DNA of 64,000 bases from Gnetum montanum (Eukaryota; Streptophyta; Gnetopsida; Gnetales; Gnetaceae). Position numbers and translations under genes: made by a program. Position 1 is the first letter of the stretch, and every line of letters begins with the position of its first letter. The notes under the pieces are model-generated. The model ran no database searches. It had not been told where the DNA came from and worked only from the letters and a program-made list of their open reading frames with translations. The DNA is taken from NCBI GenBank assembly GCA_015680685.1, contig MNCI01027256.1, forward strand, positions 209,173 to 273,172. Direction: 5' to 3'. Of this stretch, positions 45,646 through 58,729 are shown one piece after another.

Positions 45646-47739
45646 TACCCCCATGACTAAATGAAAACTCGTCCTTAAGTGTGAAAGAGGAGGAACAAGT
45701 TCCTTACAAAATATTGGGAATGTATGGGATTATTGACTGATATGCAAACTATTGACTAACTCTGAGTGTAGCATTACAAAACTATTAACAAAGTGACATA
45801 AAGACTAGACAAACATTGAAGATTACAAAATTTGTAGAGGTCCTTAAAAATTCACTGAAGATAATTCTTCTTGTTATCACTAGTGGCAGTAAACTTTTAA
45901 CCTTGATTGTTATGTTGGTGCTTCTCTAGTTATGCAGAACATTCTTGAAGGGTGGACTGAAATTTCTTCTCATTGCCCCATGGATCTAGCAAACATATAA
46001 AGCTTGAGCTAATATCTTGTATGTGCTATGATGTGTCAATGGTCATATCCTTTGTTGTCCCTCTCTTAGCTTTGCTTTCATGCCTGGAAAAAGACCTTCT
46101 TCCTTAGGTGTTTGTTTTAGCATTGCATGTAGTCAACAAAGGATCAACATTAGTTGTGGTAAATTTTCCTTAATAATTAGCCCTTTTTGGATCCCTTAGT
46201 TTTATTTTAAGCACAAGGTGCTTATAGCATACTATGCCCAAGGCTATGAGGTAACTAAAATCATTAAGCTATTCACATTATTTTGATCAAATACTATTAG
46301 TTACCATGATGTTCAAAAATAGGATGTTGGAAAAATTTTAAAGCAAGCATCCCTAGCCCCCATGACTAATAAGAGTAGCTCTAAAAGCACATAGGTGTTT
46401 GAATAACTAAAACCAAAGGTCTAATTTAAAATATGGCCAAGAAATATTAAAGGATATAGAAATACAAAAGTAGGAATAATTAATGAAACAGATGAGAAGT
46501 AGTCCCAAAATCATGCATAAATTCAGAGAAACCATCATTGATGCTCTAGAAGATGTGAAGGTTAGTTCAAAGCCATGATTAACAAAAGTTATGCAAATGG
46601 GTCCTTCCCAAAGTAGGCTCTTGCCATAACGCCCTTACATAACCACTTCTATAGATGTTTGTGGGCATCTGAGAAGTTAAATGTAGACCATGACTTTGTT
46701 CCAAACAACACACAACTACCATGGTTAGGATGTTATACTAATTGCATCTAGTAATGAGGTGAATAATGGAATGAGAAGGGATTGTAGAGATTAGGAGGTA
46801 AGGCACTTGACCATGTCCACAACAGGTTCTTGGGACAAGTGTGATTAAAATGATCAACATACCTATCTGTCCAAGTTCAGACCAAGTCCATACCATGAAC
46901 AATGATCTCACATTGATGTGTTCCATCCTACCAACCTCTATGAGTCCAAAACCACCTCAAAGAATAATCATCACTCCAAAAAGATAAGAAAAGAGAAGAA
47001 GAAAGCAAGGGCCTTAGTTAGAGGGGTGCATTCAAGCATGGGTAACATGTCTTTTCAGCCCCATAACTAGTGCTTATGGCCCATTATTGTGTCTACAGGA
47101 TGTCCTTGGAGTTTCCATCATTGTTTTTTTTTTTGATTTTTTTTATATTTTTTTGTTTTGTTTTGTTTTTGAATGGGAACCACACCATGCAAAGATAGAG
47201 CTTCCTTTTATTGGTTGACGGAGGAGTGATGATACATTCCAAGAAAAGTCATGAACCACAAAAAGGAAGTCAAGAAGAGAACCCAACAAGTCCCCTTGAG
47301 GTCACAACCTTTGCCATTCCCACTTGGTCATTCCCTCTTTCTTCAAGGTACAATGATCATTGATTAATTTTAGTTACATAAAAGAAGAACCAAATTATTT
47401 TCATGAAAAAGACATTTTATTCAAAGAATTGGAGGGATGGATGAGGTGGTCTCACTGCTTTACATAATTACTTACCCAATCATCTTGATAGCATAGCACA
47501 AAACACCCAACACAAAGCATTGAATTTTGCATCATGACTTGGAAATTTTATTAATAAAAACATAAAATGCATTCATAAAACATAAAGAGAATGACTCGAG
47601 AAAAGAGAAAAATATAAAGAACAGAAAAATATTAAGAAATGAAAAACATATGAAGAATCAAAAAATTCTAGAAGTGATAAGCAAATCAATTACTTCCATG
47701 CAACTTTGAGATAGTTTTATATTCTCATTTTCAAGCCAC
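45646..47739 (-). other. 3' non-coding region of element C
   Basis: Begins with the PPT at 45646-45654. Holds the conserved blocks GCAAATGGGTCCTTCCC (about 46594) and AAGCATGGGTAACATGTC (about 47034-47051), and a T-rich stretch at 47125-47170. No third ORF is present. Confidence 0.65.
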
Positions 47740-50051
47740 CAGGTGTCTTCTAGTTTAGTGGCTACTGCATAAACTAGGTTTTGCTCACACACTTGCTTCT
47801 AAACTTTATGGTGGGAAAGTATAAGGGTTGTGTTAATATTTTGAAATTTTGGCCCACAATTGCATGCTTTATCATTATTGGTGATGCATGGATTCTTCTG
47901 TATCTTCACAATGATATGTTTATCGTTTATGTCTTGTGTTGGAGTGGTGATGGTTATTGGCTTTTGCATATGATTAGGAAGGTTGTTGCATTAGATTGGC
48001 CTTGTGCTGGTTCAAGTGATGTAGTAGGTCCATGAGTGTTTTGCTTTGGCTCACGACCTTTCTTCCTGAAGGAATGTTTTCGAGAATTTGGTTGAGATCT
48101 ACTGGCGTTATCATTTATGTGTATGTTCACAACACAAGTGGCATTCTGTCGTTGATGTTGTGATGCTAAACCTTCTTGTGTTGTTGGAGATGACATATCG
48201 TGGAGGTGAGTATTTGAATATTAAGGATATGAGGCAGGGTGAGAGGTGTGACGTGGTGATCTTGTATAAGATGTTGTAGGATAATGATATTTGGGAGAGT
48301 GGTAGTAGTGATTTGAAGTAGAGAAAGTAAAACTAGTTGGTGAAATAGGGTGTTGAACATAATATCCATGTAGGTTCAACTGGTAGGAAGGATAGGGTTG
48401 GTTTGGTGGTGGCCTCCCCTACAACTATGGTTGTTGCCACTGCAGTTGATGCTAGTGTTGAGGTTGGTAATAAGTCCCACTAGGATAGTACAATTGGTTG
48501 TATTACTATCTAAAATTACCTTGCGAAAAAGGAAATCTCTTGGGCATGTGCTTCCATACAAACTTTGGATTTAATGCACTTGCCCAATACTCATGTAGAT
48601 GCAACAAGATCAAGCAATGGCCCTTTGGATGGTCATATAGGCAAATGTCACATCCACCATCCTCTTCAGTGGTTGAGTCTATAGCCTCTTCTTCTATAGC
48701 CATTTCCCCTTTTTGCTAAAAAGTGTTCCTAGCTATTTCATGGTTCTTTTTCCTCCTTTTGTTATGATCACATGATTCGTTTTGCACTACTCTCTCCTCT
48801 ATGATTTTTTCACAAGTTTTAACTTTCTCATTCATCGATTCTAACATCTTATCCAACTTTTATTTAATCTCAACGATAGAATTTTGTATTGGCAAGGTTC
48901 ATTATAAAATCATCTCATCAAGAGCTGCCTCTTTTTCCTTATCATAGATATGGATGCTTTTCTTTTGAAAAGTTGGATCCCAATTACTTTTCTCTACATT
49001 CTTTTTTCTACATAACTCTTCTTCTTCTTTCACCACATGCTTGATTAACTCTTTGATATAATGGGTTTGTAGCTTGTATAATTGACCTAGAGCATACATC
49101 CCAAGGGTCTCCCTTGTTTCATTATGAAGCCCATCTATGATGTGGAAAATTTTCCTTTCCTCAAAGAAACCATGGCATGGGCATCTATGTAGTAGTGAAT
49201 AGTATCTTTCCAAAGCCACTTCCAAGGTTCATGATTTTCTTGCTTCCACTCTTGGATTTCTTTTCTTAGGTTGGACACTCTTGCATAGGTTTCGTATTTT
49301 TCGTTGAAAATTTCCAACATTATGGACCACTGGTGAATGGAACTTGGTTCCAATGATCTATACTAACTTTCAACTTCATTTATTAGTGTCCTAGGAAAGA
49401 GCTTAATCTTTTTCCATCCACTTTCAATGTTGTATAAGGCTTATAGGAAAGTCACTAAGAGCTTAAGGTGACTTTCCATGTGATGCATGTGAGGTATCTT
49501 CATTGCCTCTATGATTTGCACCAGGCTCTTAGTGGCCAATAAGGGTTCATTTTCATTAGACATGTTGTGATGAAAGTTTCTATTTCTATTCATTTGATTA
49601 TGATGATCTTGTCTATGCTCATTGTGATGTCTTTGATTTTGCACTTGGGTTCAATTTCTATCTTTGTCTTGATCCCATAGTGTGGAGCTCTATCTCTATA
49701 CCTACATTCATCTTTGTCAGAACTAGATGTTAAAGAGGAAGAGGAAGATGAGAAATTGGGATAATTTCCACAGCTTCTATAGTTCTCCCCATGGTCCCTT
49801 GATTTTTCTTTTCTAAGTTTAGAGAAGGCCCTAGGCCTTGAGGCCCTCCTTGATCTAGGACTTACTCCATCTCCTCTAGGATTTTCTGCACTAGTTGAAT
49901 GTAGTCTTTGAGTGTAGTTAGGGTCTAAATGAGAATAGGAAACACCTATTTGAGGTTGTTCACTCCAATTTTCTTTAGTATATGTATTATCATTTCTCCT
50001 ACTAGTGTTCTCATCATATGATGCATTATGGATCTTGTGTGAAGAAGACAT
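47740..50051 (-). pseudogene. gag: Gag with protease tail of element C
   Basis: ATG at 50051 is intact (MSSSHKIHNASYDENTSRRN), and the first 150 codons are open. Compared with element 1 the ILHQDEQLCWRDLEGN segment is missing, so the N-terminal domain is shortened. An Arg/Ser-rich region follows (RSRRASRPRAFSKLRKEKSR, a run of serines, then DKDECRYRDRA). The capsid core is split over 49353-48902 (SIHQWSIMLEIFNEKYETYA, IIDGLHNETRETLGMYALG). The knuckle CDICLYDHPKGHC lies near 48650. The protease core is deleted; only the tail (NPCITNNDKACNCGPK, near 47900-47860) remains. Several frameshifts occur after codon 150. Confidence 0.82.
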
Positions 50052-50164
50052 GGTTTTGTTTGATAATGTGTGTGACTTAAAATATTAATGTTTTCTAAGA
50101 GATAGATTGCTAATACCATTATAGTGATCACATATAATATAACTAATCTAGATAACTAGCACCA

Positions 50165-50182
50165 TCCCTGGCAACGACACCA
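50165..50182 (-). promoter_or_regulatory. Primer-binding site of element C
   Basis: On the minus strand TGGTGTCGTTGCCAGGGA, one base from the LTR: the best-kept tRNA-Asp-type PBS in the window along with element 1. Confidence 0.82.
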
Positions 50183-50183
50183 A

Positions 50184-51004
50184 TGATGAGTGGTGAGGTA
50201 CCCCTACATCCAACCATACAAATCACAAGCATTCACATACGATTTGGTTGAATTCCATGGTTGGGAATAGTTGTGGCATCTAGATTTCTATGCCTTGATT
50301 GCAATTCACTATCTTCCCACTTGCACTAGTGGTAGCTTTGTCACGTATGATTTAGTCCATAGCGAGGAATACAATTTTTATTAGTTTATATTTTATTGTT
50401 CAATTATTAACAATAGGTTGAAACTCAGTTTATAATCAATTCAACTAATCTAATTGCTAATTAATAATTAACTACCCTAACATAAGTATCCAATCCCACT
50501 TCCTGTGCACATCTTGAATACATATAAAGTTGTTAGATTACCAAACATTAAGCATTGTTGGGATTACCAAGAGTCATACGCATGCTCGAAGTGATCGTAC
50601 TTATGTGCTTAATTAACTAACATGCATTAAAATGTAAATATTAACTAAGTACATGAATAGTAAATTGCATAGAAAGTAAATCTAATCTAATTCAAAGTGC
50701 TACAATGAATAAGAATAAATCTTAATCTTATTGCTGACTCCATACAAGTGACTCAGATCCACTCTATGGGTACTCATTGACTATTCTCTAAGATTACGAA
50801 ATAAAACTGTAAGAATTTGGTTACTCTATTGATAAAACTATGAAAAACTAATGCAAAAATATTACCATATCGGAAGCCCAGGCACTATATTTATAGGCTA
50901 GTGTATACCCTGCAACATCAAATACCCGACATTGCATCTTGGATCTAACATCAGATACCCAACATCTACTTGATGTCAGAGCAGATTAAAAATGTGTTTC
51001 ATCA
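50184..51004 (-). repeat. 5' LTR of element C
   Basis: 821 bases, TGATGAG to TTTCATCA in plus-strand order. A deletion near 50735 removed the upstream arm of the R hairpin that is present in the 3' LTR. Confidence 0.88.
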
Positions 51005-53530
51005 CCTTGGTGGTCGACCTTTACTACTTCTAGCTTAGAATTTATCACATGAAGCTTCTACATAGCATCTTTACAATCAGTAAATTCCTTCTTGTATAAT
51101 GCATACGTAGCCACTACTTTCTATTCAAGTTCATTCCTAGGCCTACTTCTTGTTAACATGGCTAGGTTAGCATGGTGAAGGTTAGTTAACCCCATGTATT
51201 TTTTTCAAATCCTTTGCAAGTATTTATTTTTTATTTTTGCCTATTGAACATGAGTAAATCTATCAAATATGGGTTGCCAATTTTGATTTTGTGTTAAAAT
51301 GAAACTGATTTGAGCCTTCATCATTTGGATTTCCTTCTCATTAATCTATTTGTACATGCCCACTTGATCATGGAAGCATTTTTTAAGCCTTTCATGCCTC
51401 TTTACCACATTCTACCATGTGCTTATTTCAATGGCTGATTTCTATTGGATGGTGTGTACCTCCTCCATTAAGAGGGTTCTATTTTCTCATGCTAAGTAAC
51501 TCATATCCTGGTTGACCCTCATCAGTTGTTCTCTTAACTAATGGATGTTCTTTTCAAGAATTTTTTCTTCCTTTTTCATATTGATCAACCTAGCGTTGTC
51601 TACAGTAAGCTGCTTGTTTTCTTGTGGTACTGCAGTGAGTGCCTTAGCATGTGCGTATGTCTATGCTTTTGCTACTAAGGCATTCCACACCACTTTCTCC
51701 TTCTCATTCTTCAGTTGCTTATCATGTTGCATGAGGTGATTGATTTGTTCTATTCTAAACTACTCTAGCTTATCATGCACAATGAATTGAGTAGGATCTA
51801 TCTATTCTACCCTTAGGGTTGTGAGATCTTCTTGTAGTTTGTGAACTTCATTTTCTGCATTCTTTGTTGTAGTCTTTTCCATGACCAACTTACACTTGGT
51901 TACTATAAGTTCTAATTGCACTACAGTGACATCACTTGGAATGTCAAATAGATTTTTCATGACTTGTCCAATCTATGGTAGTTTGTCTAGCACATACTCA
52001 TGATCTACAAGATCCATTGAGGTACCAGCTAGCATTTGAACATCTTTGGCTCCAAAAAGATTAGCTGGTGGCACAACAAGTATGTTCAATGATTCTTTGA
52101 TGTGATCTATGATCACTTCTATAGCTCTTTTTGCATTATGATGCTATAGAACCACAACCGTGGCTCCTTCTTTGGTTTCTAGCACCACCTGGAATGATGT
52201 TCTATTCCCAAAAATCTATTGCGACTATTGGTCCTTTCCTCTTGACTATAATGAAATTTTTCCACTAGCAGGATTTACAAACACTATGGGTTGGATGGCA
52301 CTATCAATGACTTTATAGAGGTTATCCTCCTCACATGCTCCCCAACTGATGGTCTCTAACTCATTAATGGCGTGTAGTCTTGTAGTGGCAATGGTAGAAC
52401 TTATTGTTGTTATTGTTCTTATTGCTTCTATTACTCTTATTTCCAACCACTAGGTCCTACTTCTTGTTGTTGCATAGTAGTTTGAGTGGTTTCCTCAGCA
52501 TGTGTTTGTTTCTCCACCTAGTCCTTCTTCGGTGATGTTGGCTTAAGCATTCTAGTCTAGGAAGCATTTTGAGCCTTTCCAAGGACATCATTAATGTACC
52601 CTAGGATTCTAATGCATCTGCAAACCTTTGTAATGAGGCAAGGAAATGGATGTGTAAGCTTCCTTGCCTTCTTTTCCTCAAAAAGTCATTGAATCTCAAG
52701 GAAATAGAGGTGTGTAATGTTTACAATAAATTTTCCCATTAAAATCACACTTCCCTTGGCCTCAAATGTTGTTATCCTATTTAGTCTTTTTATGAATTAT
52801 AGCTTATATGTGTTGATTTTGAAGTAAATCCTTTCTTCAAGAGTTAGTGCATTGTAATCCTTGTGGTCTTTTTCATATGCTCTTTACAACCATAGTTTTC
52901 TTGTATCTATATCTGATCTAGTGGAAAGATGTGCTACTTTTGCCCCTTCATTGGGCACATTAAGGGCTTCAACTATCACCTTTATAGAGTAGGATACTAA
53001 GACTCCCTCAATGTTAACTGTTGCATCTTCCCCTTTGTTATGCTAGAATTGATATGTCTCCAACAAATACCATTTCTCATTGTTTGTGATTATAGGCCAT
53101 AATGATGATGGTTGGAGTTGCATCTTCACTACTTTTAGAGCAAATTCTAGGAATGGACAAAAGTTGACCTCTACAATCATTGTGGTTATGATCGTTTTCT
53201 CCTAGATAGCTTGGAGGCAATCTAGTAATAGTGTGAGGTGTTTTCCTTGTTCTAATGCTTATGGATCTATTACGTCTGCCTAGGTTGAGTGTCCTATAGC
53301 AAGAGTTTCTTGATGGATATTGAAGGATTGAGCCTCCTACTCCACATATTCTACTTGTGGGGTCTATTCCCCTATTCGACCTCATCCATGATCTCTTGGC
53401 CTTTTGCTTGTTGGCTATGAAGGTCCTCCTATTGCTCTTCTTTTTGAGGCCATCTTTAATCATCAAGGGTTTGGAAATTATTAAAATATTTAATTCAATT
53501 CTTGATAACCTTTTTTTCCTCACTCATACC
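51005..53530 (-). pseudogene. Third ORF of element B
   Basis: Homologous to the third ORF of element A. The N-terminal part (53523-53077) is basic, with NLS-like runs (LKKKSNRRTF, NKQKAKRS). The conserved domain at about 53180-52610, in shifting frames, reads NFCPFLEFALK, LWPIITNNEKWYLLETYQF, YEKDHKDYNALT, RITTF, GKFIVNITHLYFLEIQ and THPFPCLITKVC. These line up with the element A segments in the same order. Downstream, 52450-51005 encodes a degenerate charged, Leu-rich region consistent with coiled coil. Lacks features of gag, pol or envelope. Frameshifts and stops make it non-functional here. Confidence 0.65.
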
Positions 53531-54017
53531 CTTTACTAGATCAAGTTCTTAACTTGTTATGATTGCAAAGTTAGAAAAATCTTCAAAAAGGAACCCCTTA
53601 AATGTTAGTTCCCTTATAATCCTTCACAATTATCCATTTTGCACATTTTTATGGCTTATGATAGTTGGTATGGTTCATTAAGAGGATTATCTAAGTGTTC
53701 TGAGTTTAGTATGATTGATTTTTGTTAAAAATTTTCATTTTTCTCTTTGTACTTACCTTGATAATACCTTCTAAGCGTTAGAAAATTCTAATTCTAATTC
53801 TAGTGATATCACACTAAGCACCCTGCCACCCCTTCCCATGACTAAGTTGAGAGCTCCATGATCAACAAGGTTCAAGAATCTCAAAAATTGAAGCTACAAG
53901 GATGGAGTTATGAGCATTGAAAGTTGGGAGGTTAGAGCTCTTAGTTTAGATGAAAAAATGGCAAAAACTCCCTTAGCTTCAAAATTTGAAAATGAAAATT
54001 TGCTAAGCCCCTTACAC

Positions 54018-54110
54018 TATATATACTTTTTTAAAGAGAGATATCATAGATCTGATATCAAAGGGGATCTGATGTCGAAGCTCCAATATCAAAGGTGAAA
54101 ATTTCAAATT
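54018..54110 (-). promoter_or_regulatory. Candidate internal promoter upstream of the third ORF, element B
   Basis: TATATATA at 54018-54025, preceded on the minus strand by two GATATC palindromes (54040-54045 and 54054-54059) and by GACATCAGATC. GATATC arrays next to a TATA box are otherwise the hallmark of U3 in this family, so the arrangement looks like a second, internal U3-like promoter. Activity is inferred. Confidence 0.42.
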
Positions 54111-55649
54111 TTTCATTGATTTTCCTTGAAAAAGAATGAGTTAGTTAGAATGTCTAAAATATATGAAACATGTCTAGAGGGTCTTGGGCTATGAATGATG
54201 CATATTTTTCAAGAATTTGGCATAGAAAGTGCACAAAGAAGGAATCTCGAGCTATGAAAGTTCATTAAGTGGTTTAGATAGATAAGAAATGGGTAACGAA
54301 GCTTTAATGTCCAACTAGAGTTTAAGATGATAAGGAAAGTATTTATTGACATTTATTATTATCAGAAGGCTCCAAATGATGTGAAATCATTTACCAAGTA
54401 TAAGATACGAGAGTTATACAAGTGGGTCCTTCCCAAAGTAGGCTCTAGCCCTTAATTTCCTTATATAAGTACACCTAAAAGTGTCCTTAGGTACTTAAGG
54501 TGTTGAATGTAACGCATACCTATTTAGTAAAATAGATATGTTAGTAGCACCAAGTTGGGAAAATTATACTATGTTAGACAAAACCATAACTTATAATTAT
54601 TCATCCAGTGAGATGAGATGGACTTAGAAGGGATTGCAGAAATTGAGACATGAGGTGTATTACCATAGGTATAATGAATTCTTATGTTTTATTAGTGGTT
54701 AAAGTAATCATTAGCCCTTCTACCAAGATTCAAACCAAGTCCAAACCACATTCCAATGACATCACATTGTTTTATCTCTTAGAGTCACAACTATAAGACT
54801 ACCACTGTGTAAGGAGTATCACCACTTAACGTATTGTCCAAAGGAGGAGTTTATTCATTGCACTTTTTATTTTTTAGATTCCTGAGAAGCTGTCTATCTT
54901 CAAGCATGGATAACATGTCTTTCAAATGGGACCCCTAGAAATTTATTTTGTGCATTTATTTTATATTTTATATTTTTTTTAACTATGTCAACCTTACCAG
55001 AGGGCTACCTTCAGGCATGGGTAGCATGTCTATCTAGTGACATGGTAAGCTAGCACTTATTATACTCTTACTCCCATTTTTCATTAGATCTACAAGGATA
55101 TAATACAACCTAAGCAATAGGATAGAACTCACAGCAGTAACCTTAGAGAATTCACAAATTCCCTTGATATCACACCCTTGACATTCCCTCTTGATACTTC
55201 ACTTTTTGGTCCATGCATAATGCTCACAAGTTTATTCTTAGTTCTATGATGGAAAGAATATCATTATGGCCATCATAAGAACCTCTTATCAATGGAATGG
55301 ATGAATGAATGTTGTGGTTTAATTGTACAAATAATCAATCCCTTATGACTTGATAACATACAGAAATCTTCACCTTATTAGACTACATCTTGCCTTATTC
55401 TTGGTGTGCTTTATTAGTAATCAAAAATATGTACAAAGAAAATGAAAACAAAGTATGAAAAAAATGAAAAATATAGTAAAAATAGACAAAGATGTAAAGA
55501 ATAAAAAATTATTAAAGAATGGAAAATGTGAAAGAATTAAGAGATTATTAAGAAATTAAAAAGTATAAAAGAATGGAAAAGTAAAAAGAAAGTGAAAAAT
55601 TTAGTAAGGTACCTACATGTACAAATGGACACCCCCATGACTATTGTTA
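54111..55649 (-). other. Non-coding region between integrase and third ORF, element B
   Basis: Contains ACAAGTGGGTCCTTCCC (about 54419) and two copies of the GCATGGGTA-CATGTC block (near 54902 and 55015), where other elements have one. AAAG/AAAAT-rich from 55430 to 55600. Confidence 0.6.
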
Positions 55650-56990
55650 GGATTAGTCAAATGGAAGAAAGAGCAAGTAGAAGACTATTAGTTAGATTGG
55701 GAAGATTCATTGAAATATTCATAGTATAATTTGACTTGTTGGATGTTAGTAAGAATGAGATTATGTGGATAGGATGGATGGTAGATAAGTAAGGCACCAG
55801 ATGAATAAGTGGCTTGAAAAATGTATGGTCCCTCTCGAAGTGTCTAAAATTTGGTTGTTTGGGATAAATAATTATAATTACAAGAAAGGACCTTATCACT
55901 TCGTTGTATAGTTAGTTGCCTTATTTATGTATTGTGCCTAAGTTTGGAGTAATGTTTCTGGACTTTATTGCTCATGAGTGCTACAAGCCTATTTTCATCT
56001 AAGAGGTTTAGATTCATGAGGTGTTCTCATTGGGCTAAGCTCAAATCAAGGTCAAGTTGATTGGCAATAGCTAGAGTGTGGAGCTTTGCCTGAATCGAGA
56101 GTGTTGGTAACTTGTCATACACGAACTCATATGGTGAGTATCCTATAGGTAATTTCTAGGATATCCTATAGTCCCATAAAGCATCATTCAATTTAGTGCT
56201 CCAATCCTTTCTAAGCCTACTAAGCATCCTAGTAAGTATCCTAGTAACTTCTTAATTAATAACTTTGGCTTAACCATATGCTTGGGGGTGATATGGTGTG
56301 GTCAGCTTATGGTTCACCCCAAGTTGTTGTAGGAGCTTTTTAAATGTAGCACCAGTGAAGTGAGTCCCATTATGTGATATGAGCATTCTCAATACTTCAA
56401 ATCTATTCATGACATACTTTTGGAAAACTTTGGTAGCTGTATTTGTTGTATAGTATTTTACTGTTGCTGGCTCTACCCACCTAGTACAATAATCCACAGT
56501 CACAATTATGTACCCTTTTCAATTCAACATTGGTGTTAAGGACCCCATAAAATTAATTCTCCATATGTCAAATGGTTCCAGTGGTTGTATCCATTGTTGT
56601 GGCCCTTCATATTTGGTTGTAATTCCTCCATCTCTTTGGCATTGCTCACAAGATTGCATAAAATTGTGGGCATCTCTAAACAATGTAGACCAAAAGTAGC
56701 CTATCATCATCAATTTGAGTGTTATTATTCACCCTACATAGTGGCCACCACATGGGCCTTCATGTGCATACTGTAAGATTTTCTATTGGTCACACTCTAG
56801 CACACATCATCTAACTAGCCCATCTACATAGATCTTGTACAAATTGTCATTGATTTACATATATATTTTTTCTCTATGAAGAAATTATTCTCATGGTTTC
56901 TTACTCCAATTAGTAGGAAGCTCTTATGTTGATAGATAAGTTAGATATTCTGTTGTCCATGGCTTCCTTATTAAATTTAGATCCTTTACT
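55650..56990 (-). pseudogene. IN: Integrase of element B
   Basis: Read from 56990 down: the zinc-finger region with SCEQCQRDGGITTKYEG, QQWIQPLEPFDIWRINF (the first catalytic Asp is Asn), YCTRWVEPATV, then LISHNGTHF (second Asp is His), HKLTTPYHPQAYG, and after a frameshift KLPTLSIQAKLHTLAIANQL and NLNLLDENRLVALMSN. The C-terminal GPY region is eroded to a form like NFRHFERDHTFF. Catalytically dead. Confidence 0.85.
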
Positions 56991-56999
56991 ATTTTAATA

Positions 57000-58600
57000 A
57001 ATAGGTTATCATTGGGGAACTAGTTGGATAAAGGTTCTTCTTGATCTTGGACATCCCACTTTAGCCTTAATAGATGATTGACTATTACATTTTCTACACC
57101 CTTTTTATCAATGATTGTGATGTTGAATTCTTGTAAAATAATGAGCCATCTTATCACCCTAGGACTAACTACTAGTTCATTCATGAGAAACTGGATGGTA
57201 CTATGATCAATATAAATATAGATATGATACCCAAGCACATAATCTCTGAACTTCTCAAGAGCGTACACCACAACCATAAACTACTTTTCGATTGTGATGT
57301 AATTCAGTTGTGCTCTAGTGATGCTTCTATTAGCACAATGTATATAATAGGGGCTCTTCTAATCATCTAGCTATGTCAATACTGCACCAAGTTTATAATT
57401 AGAAGCATCAATCATGATGTGAAAAGGCATGGACCAATCTGGAGCTTGAAGGATTGGTATCTCAAATAGTTTCTACTTTAGAGCTTCAAATTCCTTTTCG
57501 CATGACTTTGTCCATTCGAAGGTTGCATCCTTCTTAGTGAATTCCACAAACAGTTTTGCTATCTTTGAAAAATTCTCTATAAATATTCTATAATATCTTG
57601 TGTGGCCCAAGAATTATCTTACATCTTTTATTATATATGGCCTTTGAGTGATATTTTGTATGATTCAAATTTTCTTAGAATCTATCTTAATACCTCTATG
57701 AGAGATTTTATGCCCCAACACTATGCCACCCTAGACCAGAAGGTGGCTTTTCTACCAATTGAGCTTAACATTAGTTTCCATACATCTTTTTAATATCAAC
57801 TCCAATTGGTCTAATTCTTGCTTGAAATCGAGTCCATATGTTGAAAAATCATCCATGAATACTTCAACATCATTTCTAATGTGTTTATGAAAGATGCTTA
57901 GTACCAATCTTTGAAAGGTGGCTAGCACATTGCAAAGACTGAAGGGCATCTGCCTATAGGCAAATGTTCCCAATAGACTAGTGAACATTATTTTCTCCTA
58001 GTCTTCAAGTGTAATGAAAATCTAATTATATCCATTGTATCTATTCAAAAAACTATAATACTCATGTCCTAAAATGGTATCTAGGACCTGATCAACAAAT
58101 GGAAAAGGGAAGTGATCCTTAAAAGTAGCAGTGTTCAACATTCTAAAATCAATGCATACTCACCATTTCCCCCCCTTCTTTCAAACAATCGTTAAGGGAC
58201 TGACCCATTCACTATTTGCAATAGGATAAATGAATCCTACTTTCAGCAATTTCTCTAACTTCTTCTTGACTAATTCTTTTAGTTTGGGATTGAGCCTTTG
58301 TTAGGGTTGGCATTGTAGTTTGATCACTGGATTAGTGTATATCTGATATTAATAGATTCTTGAATCAATTTCCATGGTCTCATCATATGACCACACAAAT
58401 GCTATGGGCCATCTGTTAATCACTTTCAACAACTTCCTCTTTTTTTCTTTTTTTAGATTGGCATTGATTATTACTGGCTTCTTATTGTCTAGGAAAGCAT
58501 ATTCTAACATTTCTAGTAGGGCTTTTAGTTCTAGTGGTTCTAGTTCCATAGTGTTTCGGATCTTCAATTGTCCCTAGTCTGTCTCTTCTTCTTGACTTAT
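57000..58600 (-). pseudogene. RT-RH: Reverse transcriptase and RNase H of element B
   Basis: Linker INRWPIAFVWSYDETMEIDSR at 58567-58349, then a degraded fingers region, FAYRQMPFSLCNVLATFQRL and VEVFMDDFSTYGLDFKQELD (FMDD at 57860-57849). RNase H at 57277-57020 has VVVYALEKFRDYVLGYHIYI, IDHSTIQFLM and KKGVENVIVNHLLRL. FMDD is intact, but stops and frameshifts break the chain. Confidence 0.86.
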
Positions 58601-58729
58601 TCATAGGTAGAAGTGCATTTTCCTCAATTGCTCTAGCTTATCAGCCTCTTCAATGTAGGGACTAATAATTTCTCTACTGGTTCCATGTACTTGTTGGATT
58701 GAGTTTCTTCATCTATGATCAACCACTAA

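Larger units (their letters stand above)
44753..51004 (-). mobile_element. Element C: gag-only deletion derivative nested in element B
   Basis: 6.25 kb. LTRs are 51004-50184 (5') and 45645-44753 (3'); PBS 50182-50165; PPT 45654-45646. Flanks CCTTT (44748-44752) and CCTTG (51005-51009) form a 4-of-5 target duplication, and element B sequence resumes on both sides. It keeps gag and only the C-terminal tail of protease. The protease core, RT, RNase H, integrase and third ORF are absent. Element 1 shows a similar but independent loss, so trans-mobilised gag-only forms may be common in this family. Confidence 0.9.
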
